Counted from the first letter of the stretch, positions 50,408 to 60,592 are shown. The stretch: DNA of 64,000 bases from an uncultured Fretibacterium sp. (GCA_946186205.1 CAMHMH010000002.1:62001-126000); one strand, 5' to 3'. Notes: a model not told the origin generated them from the letters alone. Numbers and translations are program-made.

Positions 50408-51807
50408 TTTTTAGACTGTGCGCTTAACTCGCGGTATATCATCACGATAACGCAGACTGAAATAACGAACGTCAAAGCATCACTCGCAGGCATTGACCAC
50501 AAAACACCGTCGAGTCCCATGAACATCGGCATGATTATTGTCAGTCCCGCACCGAAAATCACCTCGCGGATTATCGACAAGCCAGCGGAAATATACGGCC
50601 TGCCCATAGCCTGAATGAATATGAACGCGGCCTTGTTTATGCACGCAAGAACTATGAGGCATAAATACGTCCTGAAGCACTTCACCGTGAAATCAGCATA
50701 GTAAACGCTCTCACCTGACGCGCCGAACAGCGCAGCTATATCCGCCGGGAAAATCTCAACAATCACAAACGCAATTACCCCTAATACAGCCTCGCACTTT
50801 AACAGCAATGTGAACAATGACTTCACACGGTCAGGCCGACCCGCTCCGACATTGTAGCCCGCAATAGGAGTACAGCTTGCGGAGAGTCCAACAACAACCG
50901 AGATTACAATCTGAAAGAATTTCATCACGATACCGATTACAGCCATCGGGATTTGTGAATACTCAGGCTTTCCGAATATAGGATCTAACGCGCCGTATTT
51001 GTGAATCATCATGTTCACGCTCGCAACGCTTATCACTAATGCAACCTGTGAAAGGAAACTGCACATCCCCAAAGGCAAATAACGCCTCATTAACGCCGGG
51101 TAAAAGTGAAGATTGTTGCGCGAAAAATTTATTGCCCTCATCTTGAATGCTATGTAACGGAATGACATGAACGCCGTGAAGATTTGTCCCATTATCGTAG
51201 CAACTGCCGCGCCGGTCATGCCCCAATGAAAGCCGAATATGAATACAGGATCAAGGACGATATTTATCCCCGCGCCCATTAGAGTCGAAAACATTACGTA
51301 GTTCGGACTCCCGTCAGCAGAAATTACCGGGTTCATGGCCTGCCCGAAAACATAGAACGGTATACCCGGAATTATCCACGAGAAATACTCAACAGCAAGC
51401 CGGAATGTCTCATCATTGACACGCCCGCCGAAAATTGTTACAAGCTCTTCACGGAATACCCAGTACATTAACGCGATAATGACTCCGACACTTGATGACA
51501 ACAACGCCGCACTTCCTACAGAGTCGCCGGCCTGTTTGGGATTCCTCGCGCCTAGACTCATGCTTACGAACGCGCATACACCGTCGCCAATCATCAGCGT
51601 GAATGCGAGGGCTATAACTGTCATAGGGAACACGACATTGTTCGCTGCGTTACCGTTTGAGCCGAGATACGATGCGTTTGCGATAAATATCTGGTCGACG
51701 ATGTTATATAGTGCTGCAACCAAGAGTGAGACTATCAAGGGGACTGAATAACGAATCATAAGAGAGCTGATTTTTTCACGCTCAAGAAAAGAATTTGTGT
51801 CCAACAT
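50404..51807 (-). CDS. MATE-family multidrug/Na+ antiporter
   Basis: This 467-residue exporter with 12 predicted membrane segments has a start (REKISSLMIRYSVPLIVSLLVAALYNIVDQIFI) characteristic of MatE proteins, as is the second half repeat (LSASCTPIAGYNVGAGRPDRVKSL). It exports cationic drugs or metabolites against Na+ or H+. ATG 51807 has AGAAGGTGA before it and gives the family length. It is convergent with the HTH-membrane gene. Confidence 0.93.
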   Translation of the reverse strand: MLDTNSFLEREKISSLMIRYSVPLIVSLLVAALYNIVDQIFIANASYLGSNGNAANNVVFPMTVIALAFTLMIGDGVCAFVSMSLGARNPKQAGDSVGSAALLSSSVGVIIALMYWVFREELVTIFGGRVNDETFRLAVEYFSWIIPGIPFYVFGQAMNPVISADGSPNYVMFSTLMGAGINIVLDPVFIFGFHWGMTGAAVATIMGQIFTAFMSFRYIAFKMRAINFSRNNLHFYPALMRRYLPLGMCSFLSQVALVISVASVNMMIHKYGALDPIFGKPEYSQIPMAVIGIVMKFFQIVISVVVGLSASCTPIAGYNVGAGRPDRVKSLFTLLLKCEAVLGVIAFVIVEIFPADIAALFGASGESVYYADFTVKCFRTYLCLIVLACINKAAFIFIQAMGRPYISAGLSIIREVIFGAGLTIIMPMFMGLDGVLWSMPASDALTFVISVCVIVMIYRELSAQSKN

Positions 51808-51981
51808 TTTCACCTTCTGAAAAATTTTCGGGCAAAAAAAATACGTATGCCCGTCTTGCCCGGACTTACGCATTTGAATGCTGCACAGCGGAGTCATTAT
51901 AACACTCTTCACTTTAATGACTTCATAAATAACTTACTGTATAATATGCGAAATTACTTATCACAAAGGGGCGATTCAAAA

Positions 51982-53943
51982 ATGAAGAAGTATCTCTCAC
52001 TCCTCGCAGCAATATTCTTTTTCTCATCTGTTCAGCCTGCTTCAGCGTCATATCTCTACACGTTCTCTTCCGGTGATATTCTTGACCCGAACGCAGCGGA
52101 TGCCTATTACGGGCTCGGGCGAATCGATTTCGACTCGTCTGGCGTGCCTTATCCGACAGTGATCGAGTCAGAAGAGCCGCGCGCACTCGGTGCAGGAAAA
52201 TTCACAATGAACGGCAGAGAATACATCTACGTAACAAAGACTAAGAAGCACGATGCCTCAGCAACACACCTTGAGACCTGGTACTCGTTCTAAAATCCTT
52301 CAGTCAGCGTTTCAAAGCCGCTCAACACGCAAGAACGTCTTCTGAGTCTTCCCTATAACACCGTCGCAAGCCCGGACATTCTTCTTCCTCCTGATGAGGC
52401 AAACGGATTAATTTATGCGATTGACGGAAATACTTTGAGGGCGGTTAATCCGCTCACATGGTCAGACCAGGCAACAGCGAGTCTCAGCACAGAGTATCAG
52501 GTTCATCAGCTCGTCAGCTTGTGGCCGGACTCACATAACTATTTGTACGTCTGGAGCTCAAAGCGCACGAACATCACAGCCAGCGGGGACTATACACCCG
52601 TCAGCAGCGACATTCACGTTTATGACCGTGAGACTCTTGAAGAGCTTGCAGTGTTCCATTATGTCAGAACGGGCTTTGACACGACGATAAAGAAATCAGA
52701 TGACGAAGCGCAAGCCGAAATGGGACGCGGACTCGTTTTCATTGCTGACAAACTGGTCGCTTATGTCGCTTATGATTCGCCGGATTCAGTAAACGCTCAC
52801 GCTTCAATCTGGTGCATTGATGAGTCCGGGCTTGTTCCTGAATCAACCCGCACAATCACAAGCAGCGATATTGAGGGCTTCGATGTCGATATCGAGTCGC
52901 CTATGCATGACTCACTCGGAGGATTCTATTTCGTCGCAGAGTCAGGAGACCTTAACGCTAGTCTTTCGTCAACGGACATTCTCGCAAGGGTCTATCATTA
53001 TTCGTCTGAAGGCAAACTCGAATATTCACCGTCAATAAACGTTATGTCAAATGCCGAGCTTGTCATGACACAAGAAGGACGCTACAAAGGCAGCATTTTC
53101 ATGTATAACATTCTCGGAGAGCAGTGGATGAGCGGCTACGAAAAGAAAATGGAAGTCTTCTTATGGAACGGCGGCAACACGAACGGAGTCAGATGGCCGC
53201 TTGCTGACGGCACATATGTCAATCAGGTGAATATGCTGCTGTGGGAAGAGGGCGTTGAAATTGAGAAGCCTTTCACAGCAGGAACAGGAATCTATTACTC
53301 AATTGAGAGCGTCAACCAGTCAATACGCGATGAGAAAGACGCGGTTTATTACTGGGACGGAGAAAGGGGAAGCAGATCCCGACTCGTATGGTCATCAGAC
53401 AATGAGCTTGAGATTGAGAACCCTCCGCTTGACGGCAATAACGGATTCTATTTCGTCAACGTTGATTTGATGAGTCCCGACGCAAATACACTCATAAGCA
53501 CAATGACTCTAATGCACGGAAGGACAACGGGAGCTACGAGAGTCAGCGATTTAGGCTCATTCCTTGCGCCCCCCTCAACATTCATAAAGAATCCGAAAGA
53601 TACTCAGGCGATTCCCGCTGAACAGTTCCAGAATGAATTTGCGCTTGTTGAAGTTCCTGAACATAATCAGCTCTTTGTTGGCGCAGGGCCTGTAGGAGGA
53701 AAATTCCGTCTGACAGTGTTCGACTGGACGCAGAAAGCCGCGCTTGAGTCTGGCGACAATGTGATAATCACTTACGATGACAAAGACATGGGCGGCAATG
53801 CGAATATCGGCGGAATGGTACAGTTCACAGAAGCAAGAAGAGTCACGGGCACTGGCAGTTCAGGCGGGTGCGGGATGGGCTTCGGGCTTTGGGCAATCGG
53901 GATAATCGGTGCTGTAATTTTCTCACGCAAGCGGGGCATTTAG
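51982..53943 (+). pseudogene. Secreted Synerg-CTERM protein interrupted by one in-frame TAA
   Basis: From ATG 51982 a signal peptide (KKYLSLLAAIFFFSSVQPASA) and 103 residues run to TAA at 52291-52293. The same frame then stays open to 53943 without further stop (HLETWYSF, stop, NPSVSVSKPL...), and the two parts together make a 653-codon gene. The second part has PQQ/Kelch-like strand repeats without a recognised domain. The C-terminus GSSGGCGMGFGLWAIGIIGAV...SRKRGI matches the Synergistetes sorting signal (Gly/Cys, membrane helix, basic tail). The stop truncates the protein before sorting; a restart at ATG 52435 would lack a signal peptide. Sequencing error, recent mutation or readthrough are possible. 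Confidence 0.8.
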
Positions 53944-53982
53944 TGTACAATTAATGCATTCACCAGCGAAGGAGGAGTCATC

Positions 53983-54174
53983 ATGCAGGTAGTACAGACG
54001 AGCATAATCACAAACACAGCAGGGAATGCAACACGTCTCGAACGCGGGCAGACAATACGCAGGACTGACACGCAGTATGTGCACGTCAGAGAGCCGATAT
54101 TAGTACAGCGTCCCAGAGTCGAGGACTTCAACAATTTGGTAGTAGTTCATGATCAAGTAGAGCAGTACATATAA
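53983..54174 (+). CDS. 63-residue hypothetical protein
   Basis: ATG 53983 follows a very good ribosome site (AAGGAGGAG) and the frame is closed by a terminator, so this small gene is likely real. The product (QVVQTSIITNTAGNATRLERGQTI...) has no signal peptide, membrane segment or known motif; it is soluble with several Arg and Val-rich strands. It may be co-transcribed with the interrupted Synerg-CTERM gene 40 bp upstream. Confidence 0.6.
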   Translation: MQVVQTSIITNTAGNATRLERGQTIRRTDTQYVHVREPILVQRPRVEDFNNLVVVHDQVEQYI

Positions 54175-54180
54175 CAATAA

Positions 54181-54217
54181 GCCCTTCCGTAATGACTCAA
54201 AGTTGCGGGAGGGTTTT
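54181..54217 (+). terminator. Terminator after the 63-residue protein
   Basis: The stem GCCCTTCCG/CGGGAGGGT is followed by TTTTATTTT. Confidence 0.75.
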
Positions 54218-54242
54218 TATTTTGAGCGCGTGAAAAATTTTT

Positions 54243-54276
54243 GCCCTTCTTAATATCAAGGAGGGTATTTTTTTTT
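54243..54276 (+). terminator. Second terminator-like hairpin before the beta-propeller gene
   Basis: The stem CCCTTCTT/AAGGAGGG with a short A/T loop is followed by nine T's, 25 bases after the first. Confidence 0.65.
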
Positions 54277-54345
54277 GTGTGTGCTAAAATCTTTTTGCCT
54301 TCTGAGATTTTCGGGAGGAATTATTTTTAGGGAGGTATTCTTTTC

Positions 54346-55398
54346 ATGAAACGCAAACTTTTCACAGCATTACTTCTTGTTCTCGTCATGGCCGTATCGG
54401 CTTCAGCGTTCGGAGGCCGCGAAAAATGGTCGTTCAAGCCCGACAACCCCGTAACAAGCGGAGTCGCAGTGTCAGGAAACAGAGTCTTCTTTGGGACTGA
54501 GACAGGAAAAATTTACGCGCTCGACAAGAACACAGGCCGCTTAATCTGGGACTACAAAGTCGAGAACACAATATACGGAGTTCCTTCAGTCGTGGGCGAC
54601 AATGTAGTCTTTGCGACAGGAAGCGGGGAAATTATCTGCCTCGCGATGTCTGACGGCTCATATAAGTGGTCAGCGGGCGGAATCGGAGGGCAAAACACGC
54701 AGGGCAAAGCTGTCAATGACGGACTCAGCGACGGCACAGCGACAGGCGGCGGACTCGTTTACGTCTCAAAGGATGACAGGAAGGTACACGCATTCAGCGC
54801 AAAAGACGGGCGCACAGCATGGACATACATGACAGGCGATCAGGGAGTCAGGGCTGCTCCGACATATGCGGAAGGCTTTGTGTTTGTCGGCGAGTATGAC
54901 GGGATATTCAGCATCCTTGACGCGAAATCAGGCAAGAGAGTCAACGGCGGCGGTGCTGGCGGTGCTGTAAACACTCCTACAGTGAGCGGAGGAAATGTAT
55001 ACTTCTCAGCTTGGGACGGCTCAGTGAATGCTGTACAGATTAAGGGAGTCGAGCCTCTGTGGAATGTCAACGCAGGCGATGTAGTAACGACTCAGCCTGA
55101 AGTAGCAGACGGAAAAGTTATTGTAGGCACCGGGCGCGGATCAGTCGTAGCACTTGACGCGAAAAACGGCGGCATGTTATGGAAATTCGAAACAAACAGC
55201 GGAAGCATTTCGGCGAAACCAGTTCTTGCTGACGGAGTCGTTTTTGTCGGAGGAGAGGCCGGGCCTATGATCGTTCTTGACGCTAGGACAGGGAAACAGG
55301 TCGGCACAATTGGCGGCGGAAACGGAATCGGCGGAAATCCTGCATATTCTGAGGGCGTTCTTTACTTCAGCAACGGTGATTTTTATGCTTACGAGTAG
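54346..55398 (+). CDS. Secreted PQQ-type beta-propeller protein
   Basis: This 350-residue protein has a signal peptide (cleavage after ...SASA) and about seven repeats of the kind NRVFFGTETGKIYALDKNTGRLIWDYK, the PQQ-enzyme/BamB propeller blade. It lacks the catalytic signatures of PQQ dehydrogenases, so a scaffold role such as BamB or a ligand-binding protein is more likely. Ribosome site GGGAGG before ATG 54346. Its end overlaps the start of the M13 peptidase by 14 bases. Confidence 0.85.
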   Translation: MKRKLFTALLLVLVMAVSASAFGGREKWSFKPDNPVTSGVAVSGNRVFFGTETGKIYALDKNTGRLIWDYKVENTIYGVPSVVGDNVVFATGSGEIICLAMSDGSYKWSAGGIGGQNTQGKAVNDGLSDGTATGGGLVYVSKDDRKVHAFSAKDGRTAWTYMTGDQGVRAAPTYAEGFVFVGEYDGIFSILDAKSGKRVNGGGAGGAVNTPTVSGGNVYFSAWDGSVNAVQIKGVEPLWNVNAGDVVTTQPEVADGKVIVGTGRGSVVALDAKNGGMLWKFETNSGSISAKPVLADGVVFVGGEAGPMIVLDARTGKQVGTIGGGNGIGGNPAYSEGVLYFSNGDFYAYE

Positions 55399-57397
55399 GA
55401 TTGTCATTGCGCTTGCGGTTGTTGCTGCTTTATGCGGCACGGCATTTGCAGGACAGATGACTCCTTGGTTCAACTCAAACATTTACGGCACTTTAGGGAA
55501 ATACAATCCGGCAATGAAGGATGACTTTTACGGTGCTGTAAATATTGACTGGCTGAGAAACGCAAAGTTAAAGCCCGGCTATGTCAGCTCAGGGGCATTC
55601 ACGGAGCTTCAAGATACGATTGACGCGAGACTCAAAAGTTTGATGACTGACGTGCTAATTTCCGGCCATGATTCAGACCTTGTGAGGAAACTTTATGCCC
55701 TGTGGCTAGACTGGGACTCGCGTAACGGTGAAGGGCTCGCGGATCTAGGAACTCAGGCGGACAAAATCACAGCAATAAAATCAATCGCTGAACTCAATGA
55801 ATACTTCAAGACTGAAGACAGCTTTTACTGCGGAACGGTCATTGCGGATTTCGGATTAGGGCGCGACAACAAGGACTCCGAATCCTACAACCTTGAATTG
55901 TCGTCAACACCTTTGTTTCTCGGAGACTCAGCAGAGTACAGCAACAGGACAGCGAACGGCGACCGCACAAAGAAAATGCATGATGCTGTTGTTACGTACA
56001 TGCTTCAGCGTCTAGGCTACACGCGGGAATTTGCAGCGGGCATCCTTGAGAGCTCGTACAGATTCGAGGAGAAAATAGCGGCTCATGAGATGACACTTCA
56101 AGAGTGCTACGATCCTTCAGCAATCGACAAAATGTATAACCCTCTCACGCTTGATGAGCTTCGGAAGAAATCGCCCGTTTTCCCGTTTGCTGACATAATC
56201 ACGGCTCATAATGCTGTCTCGAATCTCATGAATCTTCAGGAACCCGAATGGCTGAAGGCACTCAATGAGCTTTACAACGAGTCAAACCTTGAGGACATAA
56301 AAGCATATCTCCTCGCAAAACTCGTGAAAGGCTATATCACCCTCACAGATGAAGCGGCTTACCGTCAGTATCAGAAACTGTCACGCGAACGATACGGAAT
56401 AAATGAGAGCAAGCCCGACTCAGAATTAGCGGTTGATTTCGTTCACGGCAATCTCCCTGTGCCTGTCTCAAGAATGTACGTGAAACGCTACGTCCCCGAG
56501 ATCGCAAAGCAGGAAGTAGAACAGATTATCCGCCAGACCGTGAAATATTACAGGTCAATGCTTGAGCAGGAAGAATGGCTTTCAGAGTCGACTCGCAGGA
56601 AGGCCATCGAGAAACTTGACGCAATGAGGCTTAATTCAGCGTACCCGGACAAATGGGTGGACTTCTCAGAATTTAATTTCCCTGAAGAGTGCAGCTTCTA
56701 TGAGGCTGTGAAGGCTCTGCGAAAATTCAAGGTGCAGAAATATTTTTATGACCGTCTGAATCAAAAAGTTGACCATGATTTATGGATTCAAGATGTTGTT
56801 GTCGTCAACGCATATTATCAGCCGTCGGAAAACTCGATAAACATAATCGCGGGGATAATCGGCGGAGATTTCTACAACCCCGATATGAGCTACGAGGAAA
56901 AACTCGGTGGCATCGGCGCGGTTATCGGTCATGAAATTTCGCACGCATTCGACACAAACGGCGCACAGTTCGGCAAAACGGGAAATGTTGAGTCTTGGTG
57001 GACTGAGGAAGACAAAGCGCACTTTAAGAAACGAGCGGACAATCTCATAAAGTATTTTGACACTTTCAGGGTTGATGACACCGGCGAGAAATACAACGGC
57101 TCACTTGTTCACACAGAAGTAATTGCTGACATGGCCGGAGTGAAAGCTATGCTCGGTATTGCGGAAGGCGTTGAAGGATTCCAGTACGATAAATTCTTCA
57201 GGCAGTACGCTAAAATCTGGAAGATGACAATGACACGCGAAGTCAGCGACATGAGAGTCAAAACTGACGTTCACGCATTGCCGTATCTCAGAGTGAATGC
57301 GATCGTTCAGCAGTATGAAGAGTTCTACAGCACTTACGGAATCAACGAAGGGGATAAAATGTATCTCGCTCCTGAGAAAAGAGTCGCTGTGTGGTAA
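55385..57397 (+). CDS. Secreted M13-family zinc metallopeptidase
   Basis: This 670-residue neprilysin-type endopeptidase has a signal peptide (LTSRIVIALAVVAALCGTAFA), then KYNPAMKDDFYGAVNIDWL as in M13 N-domains, the zinc motif VIGHEISHAF near residue 520, the third ligand in EVIADMAG, and VNAYYQPSENSINIIAGI just before. The family's final CxxW signature is replaced by the C-terminus APEKRVAVW. ATG 55385 lies inside the last codons of the propeller gene, with GGTGA before it, so expression is coupled. It degrades peptides outside the cytoplasm. Confidence 0.92.
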   Translation: MLTSRIVIALAVVAALCGTAFAGQMTPWFNSNIYGTLGKYNPAMKDDFYGAVNIDWLRNAKLKPGYVSSGAFTELQDTIDARLKSLMTDVLISGHDSDLVRKLYALWLDWDSRNGEGLADLGTQADKITAIKSIAELNEYFKTEDSFYCGTVIADFGLGRDNKDSESYNLELSSTPLFLGDSAEYSNRTANGDRTKKMHDAVVTYMLQRLGYTREFAAGILESSYRFEEKIAAHEMTLQECYDPSAIDKMYNPLTLDELRKKSPVFPFADIITAHNAVSNLMNLQEPEWLKALNELYNESNLEDIKAYLLAKLVKGYITLTDEAAYRQYQKLSRERYGINESKPDSELAVDFVHGNLPVPVSRMYVKRYVPEIAKQEVEQIIRQTVKYYRSMLEQEEWLSESTRRKAIEKLDAMRLNSAYPDKWVDFSEFNFPEECSFYEAVKALRKFKVQKYFYDRLNQKVDHDLWIQDVVVVNAYYQPSENSINIIAGIIGGDFYNPDMSYEEKLGGIGAVIGHEISHAFDTNGAQFGKTGNVESWWTEEDKAHFKKRADNLIKYFDTFRVDDTGEKYNGSLVHTEVIADMAGVKAMLGIAEGVEGFQYDKFFRQYAKIWKMTMTREVSDMRVKTDVHALPYLRVNAIVQQYEEFYSTYGINEGDKMYLAPEKRVAVW

Positions 57398-57416
57398 AAA
57401 CGCTTTAAGGTTTAGG

Positions 57417-57449
57417 GACTCCCTGTGAAAACGCAGGGGGTCTTTTTTT
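57417..57449 (+). terminator. Terminator of the M13 peptidase
   Basis: The stem GACTCCCTG/CAGGGGGTC with loop TGAAAACG is followed by seven T's. Confidence 0.85.
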
Positions 57450-57485
57450 GTGCGCATAAATAAAGACTGCTCCCCTTGAGGAACA

Positions 57486-57641
57486 GCCTTAATCCCTTAT
57501 AGGAAGGTTCGTAATGGAAGAGCTCGTCAGTGAAATCGGCATTGTAAGGTTTCAATCCCTTATAGGAAGGTTTCACAACTTTTTGAGGGAAAATACCACG
57601 AAACGCAATTAGTTTCAATCTCTCGCAGGAAGATTCATTTT
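57486..57641. CRISPR. Degenerate three-repeat CRISPR-like relic
   Basis: Three ~30-bp units start at 57486, 57549 and 57612, exactly 63 bp apart. The middle unit is GTTTCAATCCCTTATAGG-AAGGTTTCACAA; unit 1 shares 19 identical core bases with it, and unit 3 shares the GTTTCAATC start and AGGAAG core. GTTTCAATCCCTTATAGG is a common start of type I/III repeats. The two ~33-bp intervals are unrelated to each other. No cas gene is in the window, and repeat ends are degenerate, so this looks like the decaying edge of an array. The stretch 57398-57726 holds this relic, a terminator and the left end of the tnpB element. Confidence 0.6.
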
Positions 57642-57726
57642 GACGCGAAAATTTTATCGAAACTCGCCGTAAAACCCTTAGCTTTAGCTATGGGGATATA
57701 AGGAGTAATATAATATAATTTCAAAT

Positions 57727-58799
57727 ATGAAAACGTTTTGCTTCAAACTCTATCATTCCGACTATAATAATGCCTTAATGAGCCTAATTAATATAGCTGG
57801 CCTCATCTACAATCATTGCATAGCCTTGCATAAACGCTATTACAGATTGTACAAAAAATCTCTCAATGCCAACCGTCTGAAAAATCATCTTGCGAAATTG
57901 AAGCACACAAAAAATTTTCTTACATGAGCAAGCTAGGTTCGCAGGCAGTTCAGGACATCGCCGAGCGAATAGACCGTGCATATAATCTATTTTGGAGCAA
58001 CCTGAAGCGCAAGAAGAAATGTTCACCGCCAAAATTCCGTAAGGTACGCAGATATAAATCATTCACGCTGAAACAAGCGGGCTGGAAGCTGGACGAATTT
58101 AACGGCAAAATCCGCATAGGCAAAAAGTGGTACGGGTACTTCAAGTCGCGAAAGACAGAGGGGAAAATAAAAACAGTAACAATAAAGCGTAATGCAGTCG
58201 GTGATATATACGTCTATCTAGTGTGTGATACTTAGTGCGATACAGTCAAGCCGCGAACGGGTAAAAGCGTCGGGTTAGACTTCGGACTGAAACAATTTCT
58301 CACAGCGAGTGATGGACATAACATTAAGTCTCCGTATTTCTTCATGCTGAACATAAAGAATATCCGTAAGAAGTGCCGCAATTTATCCCGAAAAAAGGAA
58401 GGCTCGCGCAACCGTAACCGGGCAAGAAAAGAATTAGCACGCGCATATAGGAAAACGAATAACCAGCGCAAAGATTTCCACTTCAAGACAGCAAGAAGGC
58501 TATGTGAAGAATATGCAGTGATATGCCTTGAGACGCTGAACATGAAAGGAATGGCGCGCAGATGGGGGCGAAAAGTTCACAGCTTAGGCTTCTATAGTTT
58601 TGTAGAAATCTTGAAATATGAAGCAATGAAGCTGGGAACGCAGATAATCTTTGTGGACAGGTATTTTCCGTCAAGCCAGCTTTGCAGTGTATGCGGTTAC
58701 AAAAATCCGGCAGTGAAGGACTTGAAGATACGAGAATGGGAATGCCCCAACTGCCACACTAGACATGACAGGGATAAGAATGCGGCAAAAAACATTTGA
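57727..58799 (+). pseudogene. tnpB: TnpB RNA-guided nuclease, frameshift plus in-frame stop
   Basis: Three consecutive pieces rebuild one ~355-residue TnpB. The first (MKTFCFKLYHS..., to 57927) breaks at a frameshift by LAKLKHTKNF. The second and third lie in one frame separated only by TAG at 58233-58235 in a duplicated TGTGATACT/TGCGATAC stretch. The RuvC residues remain: Asp in VGLDFGLK, Glu in CLETLNM, and Asp in RHDRDKNAA, with the zinc ribbon CSVCGYKN...CPNCHT. Two lesions make it inactive as read. TnpB proteins cut DNA guided by an RNA from the element's right end. Confidence 0.88.
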
Positions 58800-58960
58800 T
58801 GGCTGGGACATACTTGCTTGCGCTTACGCAGCCAGCCAGTGGAGGAGAACCCGTGCCTTACGGCATGCAAGCACAAGACGCTCTTCGGAGTGCAAGGTTT
58901 GAAGATACCAGAATCACCCGCCTTTACTTACGTGCGCTGCGCTACAGGCGTGGGGAGTAT
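58800..58960 (+). ncRNA. Probable omega RNA region of the tnpB element
   Basis: The stretch after the tnpB stop is non-coding and rich in hairpins (GCAGCCAGCC, GTGCC-TTAC-GGCAT, CTC-TTCG-GAG, and the right-end hairpin). In TnpB elements the guide RNA is made from this place, and the guide would be read from the flank after about 58960. The call rests on position and structure only. Confidence 0.5.
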
Positions 58961-59034
58961 GTCAAAAGAAATACAAGGACGAATTAATACTGATTCCCGC
59001 TCACACAGGAACGCACAGCGATTTGTTCTGAGAA

Positions 59035-59066
59035 AAATTAATCCCCCGCTTTTATCGGCAGGGGGA
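59035..59066 (-). terminator. Terminator of guaB
   Basis: On the minus strand the stem TCCCCCTGC.../GCGGGGGAT is followed by TAATTTTTC. Confidence 0.75.
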
Positions 59067-59080
59067 CTTTTCATCATCTA

Positions 59081-60592
59081 TTATTTCGAGCGTCTTACTG
59101 CTTCTTTCATCATTACGTCATGCGCTCCTCCCTCTACAAGTGTTACTGGTGATACGAGAGTCAACCGTGCTTTCTCTCTCATTTCAGGAAGGCTCAATGC
59201 TCCGCAGTTGCAGAACGTTGATTTTATCTTGCTGAGAGTCTCCGCAACATTATCGCGCAGGCTTCCCGCGTATGGCACGTAACTGTCGACTCCTTCCTCA
59301 AATGACAATTTCGCCTGTGATGCATCCCCTGAGTCATATCTCTGCCAGTTCCTAGCGCGTGATGATCCTTCGCCCCAGTATTCTTTGACGTAGTTCCCGT
59401 TGAGGAAGACTCTGTTTGTCGGACTCTCGTCGAACCTCGCAAAGTATCTCCCCAGCATGCAGAAATCCGCGCCCATCGCAAGCGCAAGTGTTACGTGATA
59501 ATCCATCACTATACCGCCGTCCGAGCATATTGGCACGTAGACTCCTGTCTCAGAAAAATATTCATCCCTCGCCTTCGCAACTTCTATCACCGCTGTAGCC
59601 TGTCCGCGCCCGATCCCTTTTGCTTCTCGCGTAATGCAGATTGAGCCGCCCCCGATTCCTATCTTCACGAAATCCGCTCCAGCGTCAGCAAGAAATCTGA
59701 ACCCGTCAGCATCTACTACATTCCCTCCGCCTACCTTAACCGAGTCCCCGTAATTCTCCCGAATCCATCTGAGAGTCCTCCTCTGCCATTCCGTGAATCC
59801 CTCTGATGAGTCTATGCATAACACATCAGCCCCGGCATTCACAAGCGCAGGGACTCTTTCTGCATAATCCCTCGTGTTTATTCCCGCTCCCGTCATGTAA
59901 CGCTTCTGACTGTCGAGCAATTCCAGCGGGTTCTCTTTGTGCATGTCGTAATCTTTCCTGAACACGAACGCTACCATGTTCCCTTCATCATCAACTATAG
60001 GCAGCGAGTTCAATTTATGCTCCCATATTATGTCGTTGGCTTCAGTGAGGCTCAGTCCGTCGTGAGCTGAGATCACTTTGTCGATCGGTGTCATGAAGTC
60101 CCTTACCTTTGTGTCAGCAGGAGTCCTCGTTACCCGGTAATCACGGCTCGTAATGATTCCCAAAAGTTTGCCCGTTAAGCTCCCGTCATGAGTAACTGCT
60201 ACCGTTGTGTGTCCTGTCTGTTCTTTCAGCTTGAGGATGTCCGCTAATGTCTGGTCAGGGCCGATTGCTGAATCATTCGCGACAAATCCGGCCTTGTACC
60301 GTTTCACACGGGCGACCATTTCGGCTTGGTCTTCTACGGACTGCGAGCAGTATATGAATGATATTCCGCCCTCGCGAGCTAATGCCACTGCCATTTTGTC
60401 GTCTGATACTGACTGCATACACGCCGACACTAACGGAATGTTTATCGACAGCGGGGACTCTTCACCATTCCTGAACTTGCACAGAGGAGTCCTCAGTGTT
60501 ACGTTTGAGGGCACGCAATTTTCTGATGAGTACGACGGCACAAGAAGGTACTCGGAGAACGTGTGAGAAGGTTCACTGTAGTAATACGCCAT
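59081..60592 (-). CDS. guaB: Inosine-5'-monophosphate dehydrogenase
   Basis: GuaB oxidises IMP to XMP, the branch step to GMP. The 503-residue protein has [20 protein letters not shown] at the barrel start, two CBS domains (about 115-235) with [18 protein letters not shown], the active-site loop [22 protein letters not shown] with the catalytic Cys, [24 protein letters not shown], and the flap [16 protein letters not shown] 60592 follows GAAGGGAGAAA. It fits the purine-uptake genes elsewhere in the window. Confidence 0.95.
   Translation of the reverse strand: MAYYYSEPSHTFSEYLLVPSYSSENCVPSNVTLRTPLCKFRNGEESPLSINIPLVSACMQSVSDDKMAVALAREGGISFIYCSQSVEDQAEMVARVKRYKAGFVANDSAIGPDQTLADILKLKEQTGHTTVAVTHDGSLTGKLLGIITSRDYRVTRTPADTKVRDFMTPIDKVISAHDGLSLTEANDIIWEHKLNSLPIVDDEGNMVAFVFRKDYDMHKENPLELLDSQKRYMTGAGINTRDYAERVPALVNAGADVLCIDSSEGFTEWQRRTLRWIRENYGDSVKVGGGNVVDADGFRFLADAGADFVKIGIGGGSICITREAKGIGRGQATAVIEVAKARDEYFSETGVYVPICSDGGIVMDYHVTLALAMGADFCMLGRYFARFDESPTNRVFLNGNYVKEYWGEGSSRARNWQRYDSGDASQAKLSFEEGVDSYVPYAGSLRDNVAETLSKIKSTFCNCGALSLPEMREKARLTLVSPVTLVEGGAHDVMMKEAVRRSK

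Larger units (their letters stand above)
57671..58965 (+). mobile_element. IS200/IS605-type tnpB element, no tnpA
   Basis: The left end is a hairpin CCCTTAGCTTTAGCTATGGGG at 57675-57695, the right end a hairpin around CCCGCC...GGCGTGGGG at 58916-58955. Only a broken tnpB lies between. Behind it, 58800-58955 is a structured stretch (GCCTTACGGC, GCTCTTCGGAGT hairpins) as expected for the omega RNA of TnpB elements. There are no target duplications, as is usual for this family. It lies immediately after the CRISPR-like relic, and its left hairpin is shared with E1 and E2. Confidence 0.75.

Noticed and set aside
51982-53943. Use of TAA or TAG as a sense codon in this organism.
   Set aside because: Many intact genes here end at TAA, TAG and TGA exactly at family C-termini, so the standard code is in use; the two internal stops are better explained as mutations.
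57412-57618. 68-codon minus-strand frame with repeated PSYKGLK.
   Set aside because: The peptide repeat is a translation of the CRISPR-like units; there is no ribosome site and it crosses the terminator.
59081-60592. GMP reductase instead of IMP dehydrogenase.
   Set aside because: The CBS pair, the GSICITRE loop and the flap segment point to IMP dehydrogenase, and the length fits.
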